Assembly (NCBI GenBank): GCA_016882265.1
Contig: VGVB01000027.1
Coordinates: 1-38,181, forward strand
DNA length: 38,181 nt
Source of the DNA: Gammaproteobacteria bacterium
Lineage (GTDB): Bacteria > Pseudomonadota > Gammaproteobacteria > Steroidobacterales > Steroidobacteraceae
Direction: 5' to 3'
Notes under the pieces: generated by a model
Told to the model about the DNA's origin: nothing
Seen by the model: the letters and a program-made list of their open reading frames with translations, nothing else
The model's database searches: none
Program-made: the position numbers and the translations under genes
Shown: piece by piece, positions 7,585 through 16,466 of the stretch
Position numbering within the stretch: position 1 is the first letter of the stretch
How the letters are laid out: the number at the start of each line of letters is the position of its first letter

Positions 7585-8163
7585 ATGCGCATCACCGACG
7601 ACCGTTATACCCGCGACCGCCTGCGCCTCGACCTCGCGCTGCGCCTGATCCGGCACGAGGCCAGGACCCGGACGATCCGCCACTGGACCGGCCTGACCGA
7701 TGACCGCATCCGCAAGCTGTACCGGTCCTACGTCGCGGACGCCGGGCACCGCGACCTGCGCCGGCACCGTGGCAAGAGCCCGCGCCAGAACGCCTGGTTC
7801 ATGCGCAATCCGACGATCCGGCGGGAGTCTTCCGGCCTGGCGACACTGCTGTGCCTGCTCGGTCTGCTGCGCCGGAACCCGGGCACGCCGGGCGGAGCGA
7901 TCGAGCAGCTTCGCTGGGGCGAGGAGTTCTGCGAAGCCTATGAGACCTTCGCCAGCCTGTTCGGCCAGCCGCAGCTCTCATTCGAGCACGCCTGGTATCT
8001 GCTACGCGCGCTCGAGCGCCAGAACGAACTGTGCCTGGACGACTGCGCCGGCTGCGGCAGCCTGCTGGTCGTGCTGCGCTACGCCGAGCGGCCGGAAGCC
8101 TGCGAGTTCTGCGCCGCAACCCGGCCGCCGGCGAAACCGGGGCTGGCGGTGGGTGATTGCTAG
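7585..8163 (+). CDS. FlhC-like zinc-binding transcriptional regulator
   Basis: 192 residues. The C-terminal part has C154-x2-C157-x15-C173-x2-C176, almost the same spacing as the zinc site of Escherichia FlhC (C137, C140, C157, C160). Other FlhC-like features are LALRLIRHEARTRTIRHWTG followed by DDRIRKLYRSY (helix-turn-helix-like), NAWFM at the place of FlhC DWFM, and FEHAWYLLRAL at the place of LTRAWTLVRF. In enterobacteria FlhC joins FlhD in a heterohexamer that activates flagellar class II genes. No flagellar gene is present in this window, so the targets may differ. Its stop codon overlaps the TAGAAT element upstream of nudC. Confidence 0.75.
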   Translation: MRITDDRYTRDRLRLDLALRLIRHEARTRTIRHWTGLTDDRIRKLYRSYVADAGHRDLRRHRGKSPRQNAWFMRNPTIRRESSGLATLLCLLGLLRRNPGTPGGAIEQLRWGEEFCEAYETFASLFGQPQLSFEHAWYLLRALERQNELCLDDCAGCGSLLVVLRYAERPEACEFCAATRPPAKPGLAVGDC

Positions 8164-8166
8164 AAT
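8158..8166 (+). promoter_or_regulatory. Extended -10 element upstream of nudC
   Basis: TGCTAGAAT fits an extended -10 (TGn plus a TATAAT-like hexamer at 8161-8166). It overlaps the stop codon of the FlhC-like gene and would start transcription near 8173, about 24 bases before the nudC ATG. No clear -35 is seen. Confidence 0.45.
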
Positions 8167-8196
8167 GGCGCTCCGTTCCCCGTGGAGCCGCAGCCG

Positions 8197-9144
8197 ATGC
8201 CTGCCGCCGGGCGGCCCAACCTCTTCGCCGGGCCGCATGTCGATCGACTGAAGCTGCGTCGCGGCGACCTCGAGGCCATCGACGCCGCGCTTCGTTGCGG
8301 CCGCGCCGCGCTGCTCCCGGTATGGCGGTCGCGCTGCCCGCTCGTGCGCGAACCTGCGCCGCGGGCCTTGCTGCTCGAGGCGGGCGCAGCTCCAGTGGAC
8401 CTCGCCCGGGTCGAGGAGCTGATCCTGCTCGGCGAGTTCCGCGGCCGCATCGTGCTGGCCTGCGAACTGGAAGCCGAGGCCGAGCCATCGCTCGGTCCCG
8501 GCACCGAATTCGCCGACCTGCGCGCGATCGCTGGCCTGCTGTCGCACGAGGACGCGGGACTGCTCGCTTACGCGCGGGCGATGGTCGCGTTCCGCGGCGG
8601 CCATCGTTACTGCGGAAGCTGCGGCGCACCCACACGGACCGGTCAGTCCGGACACGTGATGGTCTGCACGCGCGGGTCCTGCGCGGCCGAGTCCTTCCCG
8701 CGCCTGGACCCGGCGGTCATCGTGCTGGTGCAGGATGGGGAGCGGGCGCTGCTCGGCCGGCAGAGCGTCTGGCCGCCGGGCCGGTACTCGACCATTGCCG
8801 GGTTCGTCGAGCCCGGCGAAAGTCTCGAGGACGCCGTGCGCCGCGAGGTCCTCGAGGAGACCGGCATCGAGGTCGCCGGTATCCGATATCACTCCTCACA
8901 ACCGTGGCCGTTTCCGCGCTCGCTGATGCTCGGCTTCCATGCCGAAGCGGCGACGACGGCGATCACGCTCGGCGACGGCGAGCTCGAGGACGCGCGCTGG
9001 TTCACGCGCGCCGAGCTCGCCTCCGGCACGCCACGGCTGCCGCTCGGCGGTTCGATCGCGTGGCGGCTGATCCAGGACTGGTACGACACCGGCGCCGCCC
9101 GCCCGCTGGCGGCCGAGGCCAGCGTGCGCGGCTGGGGACAGTGA
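8197..9144 (+). CDS. nudC: NAD(+)/NADH diphosphatase NudC
   Basis: 315 residues from the ATG at 8197, chosen because GGAG lies at 8184-8187; a GTG at 8182 would add five residues. The zinc ribbon (YCGSCGAPT ... VCTRGSCAAE), the Nudix box GFVEPGESLEDAVRREVLEE and the NudC-specific SQPWPFP motif just after it are all present. The enzyme splits NADH into NMNH and AMP and can remove NAD caps from RNA in bacteria studied so far. The N-terminal 120 residues are the usual variable domain. It lies directly upstream of the TANGO2-like gene (7 bp gap). Confidence 0.96.
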   Translation: MPAAGRPNLFAGPHVDRLKLRRGDLEAIDAALRCGRAALLPVWRSRCPLVREPAPRALLLEAGAAPVDLARVEELILLGEFRGRIVLACELEAEAEPSLGPGTEFADLRAIAGLLSHEDAGLLAYARAMVAFRGGHRYCGSCGAPTRTGQSGHVMVCTRGSCAAESFPRLDPAVIVLVQDGERALLGRQSVWPPGRYSTIAGFVEPGESLEDAVRREVLEETGIEVAGIRYHSSQPWPFPRSLMLGFHAEAATTAITLGDGELEDARWFTRAELASGTPRLPLGGSIAWRLIQDWYDTGAARPLAAEASVRGWGQ

Positions 9145-9151
9145 CCCCGCC

Positions 9152-9919
9152 ATGTGCCTCGCGCTGATCGCCCACCGGATGCACCCGCGCCTGCCGCTGG
9201 TGCTCGCCGCGAATCGCGACGAATTCCACGCGCGGGCGGCGGCGGCACTGCACTGGTGGACCGACGGCGCGCCGCTGCTCGCCGGCCGCGATCTCGAGGC
9301 CGGCGGCACCTGGTGCGGCCTCGACCGGCGCGGCCGCCTCGCGCTGATCACGAACTACCGCGATCCGTCGCTGCCGCGGCCGCAGGGCAGTTCACGGGGG
9401 GAGCTGGTGCCCGAGTTCCTGCGCGGCGAGCGCACCGCGCTCGAGTTCGTCCGCGACGTCGCCGGACGCGTCGCCCGCTATGCCGGATTCAGCCTGCTGG
9501 TGCGCGATGACACCGGCCTCGGCTACGTCGTCAGCCATCCGGAGCCCGAGGTCGTGATGCTGCCACCGGGCGTGTATGGCCTCAGCAACCTGCGGCTCGA
9601 CACGCCGTGGCCGAAGCTGCTGCGCGGCCGGGTCGCTCTCTCCGCCGAAGTCGCGGAGCACGAACCGCGGGCCGAGCGGCTGTTCGCGCTGCTCAGCGAC
9701 CGCCGCCGACCCGATGACGGCGAGCTGCCGGATACCGGCGTCGGCCTCGACAGCGAGCGGCTGCTGTCGTCGATCTTCATCACCAGCCCGCACTACGGCA
9801 CGCGCTGCAGCACCGTCGTCATCGCCGGCGCCGGCGACCGGATCACGGTCGAGGAGCGGCGCCACGCGACTGACGGTGCCGTCAGCGGCCGGACCCGGAT
9901 CGTGTTCCACGCGGCGTGA
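9152..9919 (+). CDS. NRDE/TANGO2 family protein
   Basis: 255 residues. The family-defining start MCLALIA with Cys2 and the motif AANRDEFHAR (residues 20-29) are present, followed by AGGTWCGLDRRGRLALITNYR. The end region, with SSIFITSPHYGTRCSTVV, is also typical. Cys2 is the predicted N-terminal nucleophile position of this NTN-hydrolase-like fold. TANGO2-family proteins have been linked to haem trafficking and Golgi organisation; the bacterial role is unclear. Its stop overlaps a possible GTG start of tamA, which suggests translational coupling. Confidence 0.9.
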   Translation: MCLALIAHRMHPRLPLVLAANRDEFHARAAAALHWWTDGAPLLAGRDLEAGGTWCGLDRRGRLALITNYRDPSLPRPQGSSRGELVPEFLRGERTALEFVRDVAGRVARYAGFSLLVRDDTGLGYVVSHPEPEVVMLPPGVYGLSNLRLDTPWPKLLRGRVALSAEVAEHEPRAERLFALLSDRRRPDDGELPDTGVGLDSERLLSSIFITSPHYGTRCSTVVIAGAGDRITVEERRHATDGAVSGRTRIVFHAA

Positions 9920-9924
9920 GCGCG

Positions 9925-11682
9925 ATGCGCCGATCGCCACCCGCCGCCTGGCTGGTCTTGCTGCTGTATTTCGCGGTTCAACCGGCCACCGCCGACATCG
10001 CCGTCCGGATCGAAGGCGTCAACGGCGAACTGCGCGACAACGTGCAGGCGCTCCTCAGCCTGCAGCGTCTTGCGACCGCACCGGAGCTCGATGCGGAGCT
10101 CGTCGAGCGCCTGCTGCGGCGTGCGCCGCGCGAGGTCGCGGCGGCGCTGCGTCCCTTCGGTTACTACGAACCGACCGTCACGACCCGCCTGCAACCGGCT
10201 GGTCGCGACTGGGCGGTACAGATCACCGTCGAGCCCGGTCCGCCGGTCGTGCTGGCGACGCAGGATGTCGTGCTCGAAGGCCCCGGCCGGGACGAACCGT
10301 TCCTGCGCGAGGCGCTGGCCCGCGCTCCGCTCACGACTGGTGCGCGCCTCAGCCACGCGGACTACGAGGCGCTGAAGGGCGAGCTGCAGCGCGCCGCATC
10401 CGCGCACGGTTATCTGGATGCGACTTTCACGCGCGCGGAGCTGCGCGTGGATCCGGCCGCGCGCACCGCCGGAGCCTGCCTGACCTTCGCGACCGGTGCG
10501 CGTTACCGCTTCGGCGCGACGGCGCTCGAGCAGGACTTCCTGAACCCGGCGTTCGTCGCGCGCTACCTGCGCTACCGCGAGGGTGACTGGTACGACGCGG
10601 CCGCGCTGCTGCGCACGCAGTTCGCGCTGGACGACTCGCGCTATTTCGCGGTGGTCGAGGTCCTGCCGGCCGAGCGCGACGCGGCCACGCGCTCCGTGCC
10701 GATCCGGATCCGCGCGACGCCGAACCGGCGCAACCGGTACACGATCGCGGCCGGCTATGCCTCGGATACCCGCGCCCGCGGCACGCTCGGCTGGGACAAC
10801 GGCCGGCTGAACCGGCGCGGGCACCGGCTGCGCGCCGAGCTGCGTGGCTCCAGTGTCGAGGAGTCGGCGCGCCTCACCTGGGTGATCCCGTGGAGCGACC
10901 CGGCGCTGGAAAAGCTGTCGCTCGAACTGCGCGGGCTGCGAGAGGAACGCGCCGACTTCCGCACGACCGGCGGCAGCCTGCGCGTCGCCCTCGCGCAGGT
11001 GCAGGGTCGCTGGCAGCGCGGCCTGTCACTGACCGCGGCTGCGACGCGCGATGAGCTCACGGTCGGCGACGGAGAATCCTTCCGGGTCGAGAGCCGGCGC
11101 GGCCGCCTGCTCGTGCCCGCGATTTCCTTCGCACTGCTGCCGCCGGGCTTTCTCGGTCTCGAGGCCGCGCCACGCGGCCTGCAGGCTGAACTGCTGGGCT
11201 CCGCGCGGGCCCTCGGCTCCGACACCGATTTCGCGCGCCTGCTGCTGCGGGACGAGCGCCGCTTCGAGCTGCGCCCGGCCTGGCGTCTGCAGTTGCGCGG
11301 CGAGCTCGGCAGCAGTCTGGTCGGCGATTTCCAGGAGCTGCCGGCGCAATACCGCTTCTACGCCGGCGGCGACCGCAGCGTACGCGGCTACGCCTGGGAG
11401 GAACTGTCGCCGCTGGACGCCAGCGGCAACCGCAGCGGCGGCCGTCACCTCGTGACCGCCAGCGTCGAGCTGCAGCGCGATCTGCCGCGCAGTTTCGTCG
11501 CGGCGGCATTCGTCGACGCCGGCAACGCGATCAACGATTTCGGCGACCCGCTCGAGTATGCGGCCGGCGTCGGCCTGCGCTACCGGCTGCCGTTCCTCAG
11601 TATCGGCCTCGACGTCGCGCAGTCACTGTCCGAACGCGGGCGCGGACCGCGCCTGCACCTGTATTTCGCACCGGAGTTCTGA
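9925..11682 (+). CDS. tamA: Translocation and assembly module outer-membrane protein TamA
   Basis: 585 residues from the ATG at 9925; a GTG at 9916, overlapping the upstream stop, would add three. A signal peptide ends near PATA/DIA. POTRA domains follow (residues about 25-260), with the motif ALRPFGYYEPTV typical of TamA POTRA 1. The C-terminal Omp85 barrel has the lid-lock sequence RFYAGGDRSVRGYAWEEL and ends in a terminal Phe (YFAPEF). TamA works with the inner-membrane-anchored TamB in inserting autotransporters and in envelope lipid homeostasis. tamB lies downstream but is separated by an opposite-strand gene. Confidence 0.95.
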   Translation: MRRSPPAAWLVLLLYFAVQPATADIAVRIEGVNGELRDNVQALLSLQRLATAPELDAELVERLLRRAPREVAAALRPFGYYEPTVTTRLQPAGRDWAVQITVEPGPPVVLATQDVVLEGPGRDEPFLREALARAPLTTGARLSHADYEALKGELQRAASAHGYLDATFTRAELRVDPAARTAGACLTFATGARYRFGATALEQDFLNPAFVARYLRYREGDWYDAAALLRTQFALDDSRYFAVVEVLPAERDAATRSVPIRIRATPNRRNRYTIAAGYASDTRARGTLGWDNGRLNRRGHRLRAELRGSSVEESARLTWVIPWSDPALEKLSLELRGLREERADFRTTGGSLRVALAQVQGRWQRGLSLTAAATRDELTVGDGESFRVESRRGRLLVPAISFALLPPGFLGLEAAPRGLQAELLGSARALGSDTDFARLLLRDERRFELRPAWRLQLRGELGSSLVGDFQELPAQYRFYAGGDRSVRGYAWEELSPLDASGNRSGGRHLVTASVELQRDLPRSFVAAAFVDAGNAINDFGDPLEYAAGVGLRYRLPFLSIGLDVAQSLSERGRGPRLHLYFAPEF

Positions 11683-11711
11683 TGGCAGGACACGCCGGCA
11701 GCAGCGACGAT

Positions 11712-12191
11712 TCAGCGCGGCGCGGCCCAGCTCTCGCCGGGGCCGGCGCTCAGGCGCACTTCGCCACGCAGGTGCTGGTACTTCCACTCGCCGCCGATCC
11801 GGACGTAGTCGTCGGTATAGCGCACCGCCACCCAGCGCGCCTGCTGGTGCTCGCGAAAGGTGAAGGCGCCGAGGAACTGCCAGGTGCCGTGGGCCACGTC
11901 GCCGTGCACCTCGAGCAGCGGATTCATCACCATGTGATGCGAGAAGCTGACCATCTGCCGGAAGCGGCCGAACAGCTCGCGAATCGCCGCGTGGCCGGCG
12001 GCGCGGCCGAAACCGGCGCCTTCCCAGACGCCGTCCGCGGCGAAGATCGTCACGATCCGGTCCGGATCGTGGTCGGCATCACAGATCTCGCAGTAGCGCG
12101 CCTTGAGATGGCGGATCGCCTCGAGATCCTCGAGGCGGGTGATGCGGCCGGCCAGTTGCTCGACGTTCACGGTGCGGGTCCTCGGTGGCAT
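11712..12191 (-). CDS. SnoaL/NTF2-like protein
   Basis: 159 residues from the ATG whose complement is at 12189-12191. The sequence ITRLEDLEAIRHLKARYCEICDADHD...IFAADGVWE has the N-terminal helix and acidic pair of SnoaL_4-type NTF2-like proteins, followed by SHHMVMNPLLEVHGDVAHGT and a C-terminal sheet RWVAVRYTDDYVRIGGEWKY. Members include ring-hydroxylating dioxygenase small subunits, steroid isomerases, dehydratases and polyketide cyclases; the activity here cannot be told. It sits inverted between tamA (convergent, 29-bp gap) and tamB (divergent, 44-bp gap), so it looks inserted into an ancestral tamA-tamB pair. Confidence 0.85.
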   Translation of the reverse strand: MPPRTRTVNVEQLAGRITRLEDLEAIRHLKARYCEICDADHDPDRIVTIFAADGVWEGAGFGRAAGHAAIRELFGRFRQMVSFSHHMVMNPLLEVHGDVAHGTWQFLGAFTFREHQQARWVAVRYTDDYVRIGGEWKYQHLRGEVRLSAGPGESWAAPR

Positions 12192-12235
12192 GGGATCGCT
12201 ACTGTACTCCGCGCTCCGGCACTGGCGATGCCACG

Positions 12236-15200
12236 ATGGCGGTGACCCTGCGCCGCCTGCTGCGGCTCGTGCCGCTCGGCCTGTTGCTGGCCGGCGCCGC
12301 GGCAATCGCGTGGCTGGTCACCACCGAAGCCGGGCTGGCGCGCGTGGTCGCGCTGGTCGAGTCGCTGGACGCAGTTCGTGTCCGGGTCGATGGCGCCAGC
12401 GGCCGCCTGATCGGCCCGCTGCAGGTGCGGACCATCGCGATCGAACACCGGCGGGCAACGGTGCGGATTGCCGGGTTCTCGGCCGAATACGCGCCGCTCG
12501 GACTGCTCACCGGCCGCATCGCCGCGCGCACCGTGCGCGCGGACTCGGTCGACGTATACCTGCCGGCGGCAGCGCCACGGACCGCTGCCGCACCGGCCTT
12601 CACGCCGCGCTGGCTGCGCATCGCCATCGGCGAACTCCGGATCAGCGAGCTGCGGCTGGTAACCGCCGGTGGCAACACAGTCGAATGGCGCGGGGTCAGC
12701 GCTGCGCTGCGGGTCTCGTCGACCCGGATCCGCTTCGCGGACCTGTCGGCCGATGCCGGGCAATGGCGAATTCATGCGGCCCGCGGCCGGCTGTTCGCGG
12801 CCGATCCGCTCGACCTCCGCGCCGAGGCCGACTGGTCGCTGCTGCGCTCGGGTACGCTCGCCGGGCACGCGACCGTCAGCGGCGATCTCGATCGTCTCAG
12901 CGCGCGGCTGCAATTGACGCAACCAGGCCGTGCGACGGCCAACGTGACGCTCACCGATGTCGCCCGCGCGCTGCGCTGGCGCGCTGACATCGGGCTCAGC
13001 GAACTCGACCTCGGCCGGTGGCTGCCGGAACCGCCGGTCGGACCGCTGCGGGCGCGGCTCGAGGCCAGCGGCGGCATGGCGCAGTGGCGCGTCACCGGCG
13101 ACGTGCACGGCGCCGGCCTGCCGGCCAGTGGCCTGCGGCTGGCCGGCACGGCCGCGTTGGCCGGCCGGACGCTGGCCATTTCACGGCTGCTACTCAGCCA
13201 GCCGGGCGGCGCCCTGCAGACCGAGGCGCGCGCGCGGATCACGCTCGGGGCGGAACCGCAGTTCAGCGCCGAGGCGCAATGGTCCGCGCTGGCCTGGCCG
13301 CTCAGCGGGACGCCGCGGGTCGCATCCCAACACGGCACACTCACTGCGGCGGGCTGGCGCGAGTTCAGCTACCACATCGGCGGCCACTTGCAGGTCGGCT
13401 CGCTGCCCGCCATCGACGGCGCCGCCGGCGGCCTGGTGACGGCGTCACAACTGATCGTCAGCGAGGCCACGCTGGCCACACTCGGCGGCCGGATCGAGCT
13501 GAGCGGCATGGTGGGACGCGACGCGCTGCGACCGTGGACGCTCACGGGCCGGGCGCAGGATCTCGATCCGTCGGCGCTGCGCGCCGACCTGCCCGGCCGA
13601 CTGTCATTCGACTTCGCCGCCTCCGGCGCCGGCTTCGACGCCGCGGCCTCGTGGGCGGCAGCGGTGCATTCGCTCACCGGCACGTTGCGCGGCCAGCGCG
13701 CTGCAGGGCAGGCGCTGCTGCGGCGGCGACCGGGCCGCTGGGAGTTCGAGCGCGTCGCGCTCGGGCTCGGCGCGGCGCGGCTGCGCCTCGCCGGACACTG
13801 GGATGCAGCGCCGGAGCTGACCGGCACGCTGCGCGCTCACGACCTGTCCGGGTTCGTGCCGGAGCTCGGCGGCTCGCTGAGCGCCGCGCTTCAGCTCCGG
13901 CAGGGCGTCGCCGAACTGACGCTGGCTGGCCGTGATCTCGCCTGGAAAGGGCAGCGGGCGGCGGTGGTCGGGGCCGATGCACGCGTGCAGCTCGACGGCC
14001 GCGGCTATTCCTGGCTGCGACTGCGCGGCGCCGGCCTCGAGGTCGCCGGACAGTCGCTCGCCGCGACCCGCCTGTCGCTCGACGGCACACCGGGCGATCA
14101 CCGCGTCGAGTTCCGCACCGGTGTCGGCGACGACGCACTCGACCTGCTCGGGCACGGCGGCATCAGCGACGCGCAGTACACGCTCGACCTGAGCGAAATC
14201 GCTGCCAGTGGTCCGCGCGCGCCGCCGTACCGGCTCGAATCGCCGGCCCGTTTCAGCGCGAGTCGTGCCGCGGCCGGACTGACTCCGGCCTGTTTCGTCG
14301 CCGGCGCACGGCGCTTCTGCATGGCCGCCGACTGGCACAGCGGCGGCCACTGGTCGCTGCACGCGCAGACCCGCGCCTTCCCGCTCGAAGCCCTCGATCT
14401 CGACGTCCCGGGGCAGCCGCACTACCAGGGACTGCTGGCAGCGACGGCACAGGTCCACCGCCATGCCGGCGGCCCGTGGCTCGCCAAGGTCGAGGCGCAG
14501 GTGACCGACGCGACCTTCCGCTGGCTGGCGCCGGGCGGCCGCCAGCAGGTGACCGAACTCGGGCGCACCGAGCTCGCACTCAGCAGCGATGCCGAGCGCC
14601 ACCACCTGCGGCTGCGAGTCATCGACACCGCCGCCGCTGAGCTGACCGGCGAACTGGTCGCGTCGCGTACGCCGGATGCTGCCCTCGCCAGTCTGCCGGT
14701 CAGCGGCCACCTGCGCGGCGCCAGCGCGCGGCTCGACCTGCTGCCGCTCATCGTGCCGGACATCGACCGTGCGGCCGGCCGCGTCACGCTCGACCTTGCG
14801 GTTGGCGGCCGGCTCGGCGCACCGGAACTCGCCGGCGAGATGCGCCTCACCGATGGCGCGCTCGACTTCTACCAGGCCAACCTGCGCCTGCGCGACGTCG
14901 GTGCTGTGCTGATGCTGCGGGACGACCGGCTGATGCTCAACGCCAGCGCCCTGGCCGGCGCCGGCCGGCTGCAGGCCGACGGCGAACTCGGCTGGCACGA
15001 GCGCCGCCTCGCCGGTCATCTGGCGTTGCGCGGCGAGGAACTGCTGCTGATCGACCTGCCCGAGGCGCGGGTGCTCGCCGCACCCGACCTGCGCTTCGAC
15101 TTCACCGACCGGCGCGTCGAGGTCAGCGGCAGCGTGACCGTCAGCGAGGCGCGGCTGCGCCCGGCCGACACTGCCAGCGCAGTGCTGGCCTCGCCGGACG

Positions 15201-15949
15201 AGCGGCTGGTGGGCACTGGCGACGACCGGGTCGACCGTGGGCTCGCGCTGCACAGCGACCTGCGGCTGCTGCTCGGCGAGCGCGTCGAACTCGACGCCTG
15301 GGGCCTGCGTGGCCGTATCACCGGCGCGCTGCGCCTGCGCTCGCACCCGCACGAGCCGGCCACCGCGACCGGAGAGCTCGGCATCACCGCCGGCCGTTAC
15401 CGTGCCTACACGCGCGAGCTCGCGGTCGAGCGCGGCCGCCTGCTGTTCGGCGGCGGGCCGGTCACCGATCCCGGTGTCGACCTGCGCGCCGCGCGCAGCG
15501 TTCCGGGCCACCAGGTCGGCGTGCTCGTGCGCGGGCCGCTGCGGCACCCGCAACTGACGCTGTACTCCGAGCCGTCGCTGCCGCAGGCGCAGATCGCCGC
15601 GCTGCTGATCGTCGGGCGTACGCTCGACAGCCTGCAGACTGGCGAGCGGGGCAGCCTCGCCGGCGAGCACGGCAACCTCGCCACCCAGAGCGGCGCGCTG
15701 CTCGCCGGCCAGCTCGGCCGCTACCTCGGCCTCGACGACGTCGGCCTCAGCGAGCAGGGCGGCGCCGCCGGCGGCACGGCGCTGCTGCTCGGCAAGTTCC
15801 TGTCGCCGCGGCTGTACGTCAGCTACGGCATCTCGCTGGTCGACGAGATCAACACCTTCAAGCTGCGCTACACGATCGGCGACCGCTGGGCGTTCGCCGC
15901 CGAGACCGGCCGCGAGTCGGCCGTCGACGTCGAGATTGGGGTGCGGTGA
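12236..15949 (+). CDS. tamB: Translocation and assembly module inner-membrane protein TamB
   Basis: 1237 residues. One N-terminal membrane helix (LLRLVPLGLLLAGAAAIAWL) anchors a very long beta-rich chain of repeating short strands, the AsmA-like groove that spans the periplasm. The last 300 residues form the conserved TamB C-terminal domain: GLRGRITGALRL, GELGITAGRYRAYTRELAVE, RGRLLFGGGPVTDPGVDLRA, LPQAQIAALLIVGR and the closing SYGISLVDEINTFKLRYTIG. The length is close to E. coli TamB (1259). The ATG at 12236 is preferred over an upstream in-frame start at 12185 because the membrane helix begins a few residues later. It needs its own promoter in the 44 bp before it, or read-through. Confidence 0.95.
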   Translation: MAVTLRRLLRLVPLGLLLAGAAAIAWLVTTEAGLARVVALVESLDAVRVRVDGASGRLIGPLQVRTIAIEHRRATVRIAGFSAEYAPLGLLTGRIAARTVRADSVDVYLPAAAPRTAAAPAFTPRWLRIAIGELRISELRLVTAGGNTVEWRGVSAALRVSSTRIRFADLSADAGQWRIHAARGRLFAADPLDLRAEADWSLLRSGTLAGHATVSGDLDRLSARLQLTQPGRATANVTLTDVARALRWRADIGLSELDLGRWLPEPPVGPLRARLEASGGMAQWRVTGDVHGAGLPASGLRLAGTAALAGRTLAISRLLLSQPGGALQTEARARITLGAEPQFSAEAQWSALAWPLSGTPRVASQHGTLTAAGWREFSYHIGGHLQVGSLPAIDGAAGGLVTASQLIVSEATLATLGGRIELSGMVGRDALRPWTLTGRAQDLDPSALRADLPGRLSFDFAASGAGFDAAASWAAAVHSLTGTLRGQRAAGQALLRRRPGRWEFERVALGLGAARLRLAGHWDAAPELTGTLRAHDLSGFVPELGGSLSAALQLRQGVAELTLAGRDLAWKGQRAAVVGADARVQLDGRGYSWLRLRGAGLEVAGQSLAATRLSLDGTPGDHRVEFRTGVGDDALDLLGHGGISDAQYTLDLSEIAASGPRAPPYRLESPARFSASRAAAGLTPACFVAGARRFCMAADWHSGGHWSLHAQTRAFPLEALDLDVPGQPHYQGLLAATAQVHRHAGGPWLAKVEAQVTDATFRWLAPGGRQQVTELGRTELALSSDAERHHLRLRVIDTAAAELTGELVASRTPDAALASLPVSGHLRGASARLDLLPLIVPDIDRAAGRVTLDLAVGGRLGAPELAGEMRLTDGALDFYQANLRLRDVGAVLMLRDDRLMLNASALAGAGRLQADGELGWHERRLAGHLALRGEELLLIDLPEARVLAAPDLRFDFTDRRVEVSGSVTVSEARLRPADTASAVLASPDERLVGTGDDRVDRGLALHSDLRLLLGERVELDAWGLRGRITGALRLRSHPHEPATATGELGITAGRYRAYTRELAVERGRLLFGGGPVTDPGVDLRAARSVPGHQVGVLVRGPLRHPQLTLYSEPSLPQAQIAALLIVGRTLDSLQTGERGSLAGEHGNLATQSGALLAGQLGRYLGLDDVGLSEQGGAAGGTALLLGKFLSPRLYVSYGISLVDEINTFKLRYTIGDRWAFAAETGRESAVDVEIGVR

Positions 15950-15960
15950 TTTGACCCGGC

Positions 15961-15976
15961 TCGCATATTTATGCGA
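15961..15976. promoter_or_regulatory. Predicted ArgR operator, box 1
   Basis: TCGCATATTTATGCGA is a near-perfect palindrome: arms TCGCATA and TATGCGA around TT. It lies directly upstream of argR, overlapping the region just after a TTGACC (15951-15956) that could be a -35. ArgR commonly represses its own gene and the arg operon through palindromic AT-rich boxes. Confidence 0.7.
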
Positions 15977-15981
15977 CCATG

Positions 15982-15997
15982 CCGCAACTTTATGCAT
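15982..15997. promoter_or_regulatory. Predicted ArgR operator, box 2
   Basis: CCGCAACTTTATGCAT matches box 1 at 11 of 16 positions, sharing TTTATGC, and lies exactly 21 bp downstream. Tandem ARG boxes in Escherichia coli are also about 21 bp centre to centre, two helical turns, so one ArgR hexamer can hold both. It overlaps the argR start codon at 15992. Confidence 0.6.
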
Positions 15998-16459
15998 CAA
16001 CACGCCCCACCCCGCCCCGATCACTCCGCGCCCGCGCGGCGCGAGGCGCTGCGCCGGATCATCGCCGGCGGCGGCATCGGCCGGCAGCGCGACCTGGTGC
16101 GGCTGCTCGGCCGGGCCGGCTACCGCGCAACCCAGTCGTCGGTCAGCCGCGACCTGCGTGAGCTCGGCGTGGCCAAGCAGGGTGATCACTATGTGCTGCC
16201 GGCGGCGGCCGCGCCGGCGCCGCTGGATTTCGCCGCGGTCGCCGCCTTCGTGCGCGGCATCGAGCCGGCCGGCCCCTGTCTGACGGTGATCCGCACGGGG
16301 ATCGGCTCCGCGCAGAGCGTGGCCATCGTGCTCGACCGCGCCGCCTGGCCCGAGTGCGTCGGCACGCTGTCGGGGGACGACACGATCTTCGTCGCGACGC
16401 GCGACCGCAGCGCGCAGCGCCGCCTGCTCACGCGCCTGCGCCAGCATTTCCGAGTCTGA
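15992..16459 (+). CDS. argR: Arginine repressor ArgR
   Basis: 155 residues from the ATG at 15992. An in-frame ATG at 15971 lies inside operator box 1 and would add seven residues, so I prefer the shorter form, which has the usual ArgR length. The N-terminal winged helix has RREALRRIIAGGGIGRQRDL and the recognition sequence ATQSSVSRDLRELGVAK. The C-terminal half is the oligomerisation and arginine-binding domain, with GIGSAQSVAIVLDRAAWPE and GTLSGDDTIFVATRD. It senses L-arginine and represses biosynthesis. Seven bases separate it from argG, so it is the first gene of the arg operon and probably controls itself. Confidence 0.95.
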   Translation: MHQHAPPRPDHSAPARREALRRIIAGGGIGRQRDLVRLLGRAGYRATQSSVSRDLRELGVAKQGDHYVLPAAAAPAPLDFAAVAAFVRGIEPAGPCLTVIRTGIGSAQSVAIVLDRAAWPECVGTLSGDDTIFVATRDRSAQRRLLTRLRQHFRV

Positions 16460-16466
16460 GGCCGCC

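Noticed and set aside
15971..16459. The longer ArgR start at 15971
   Set aside because: That ATG lies within the palindromic operator; the ATG at 15992 gives the normal length.
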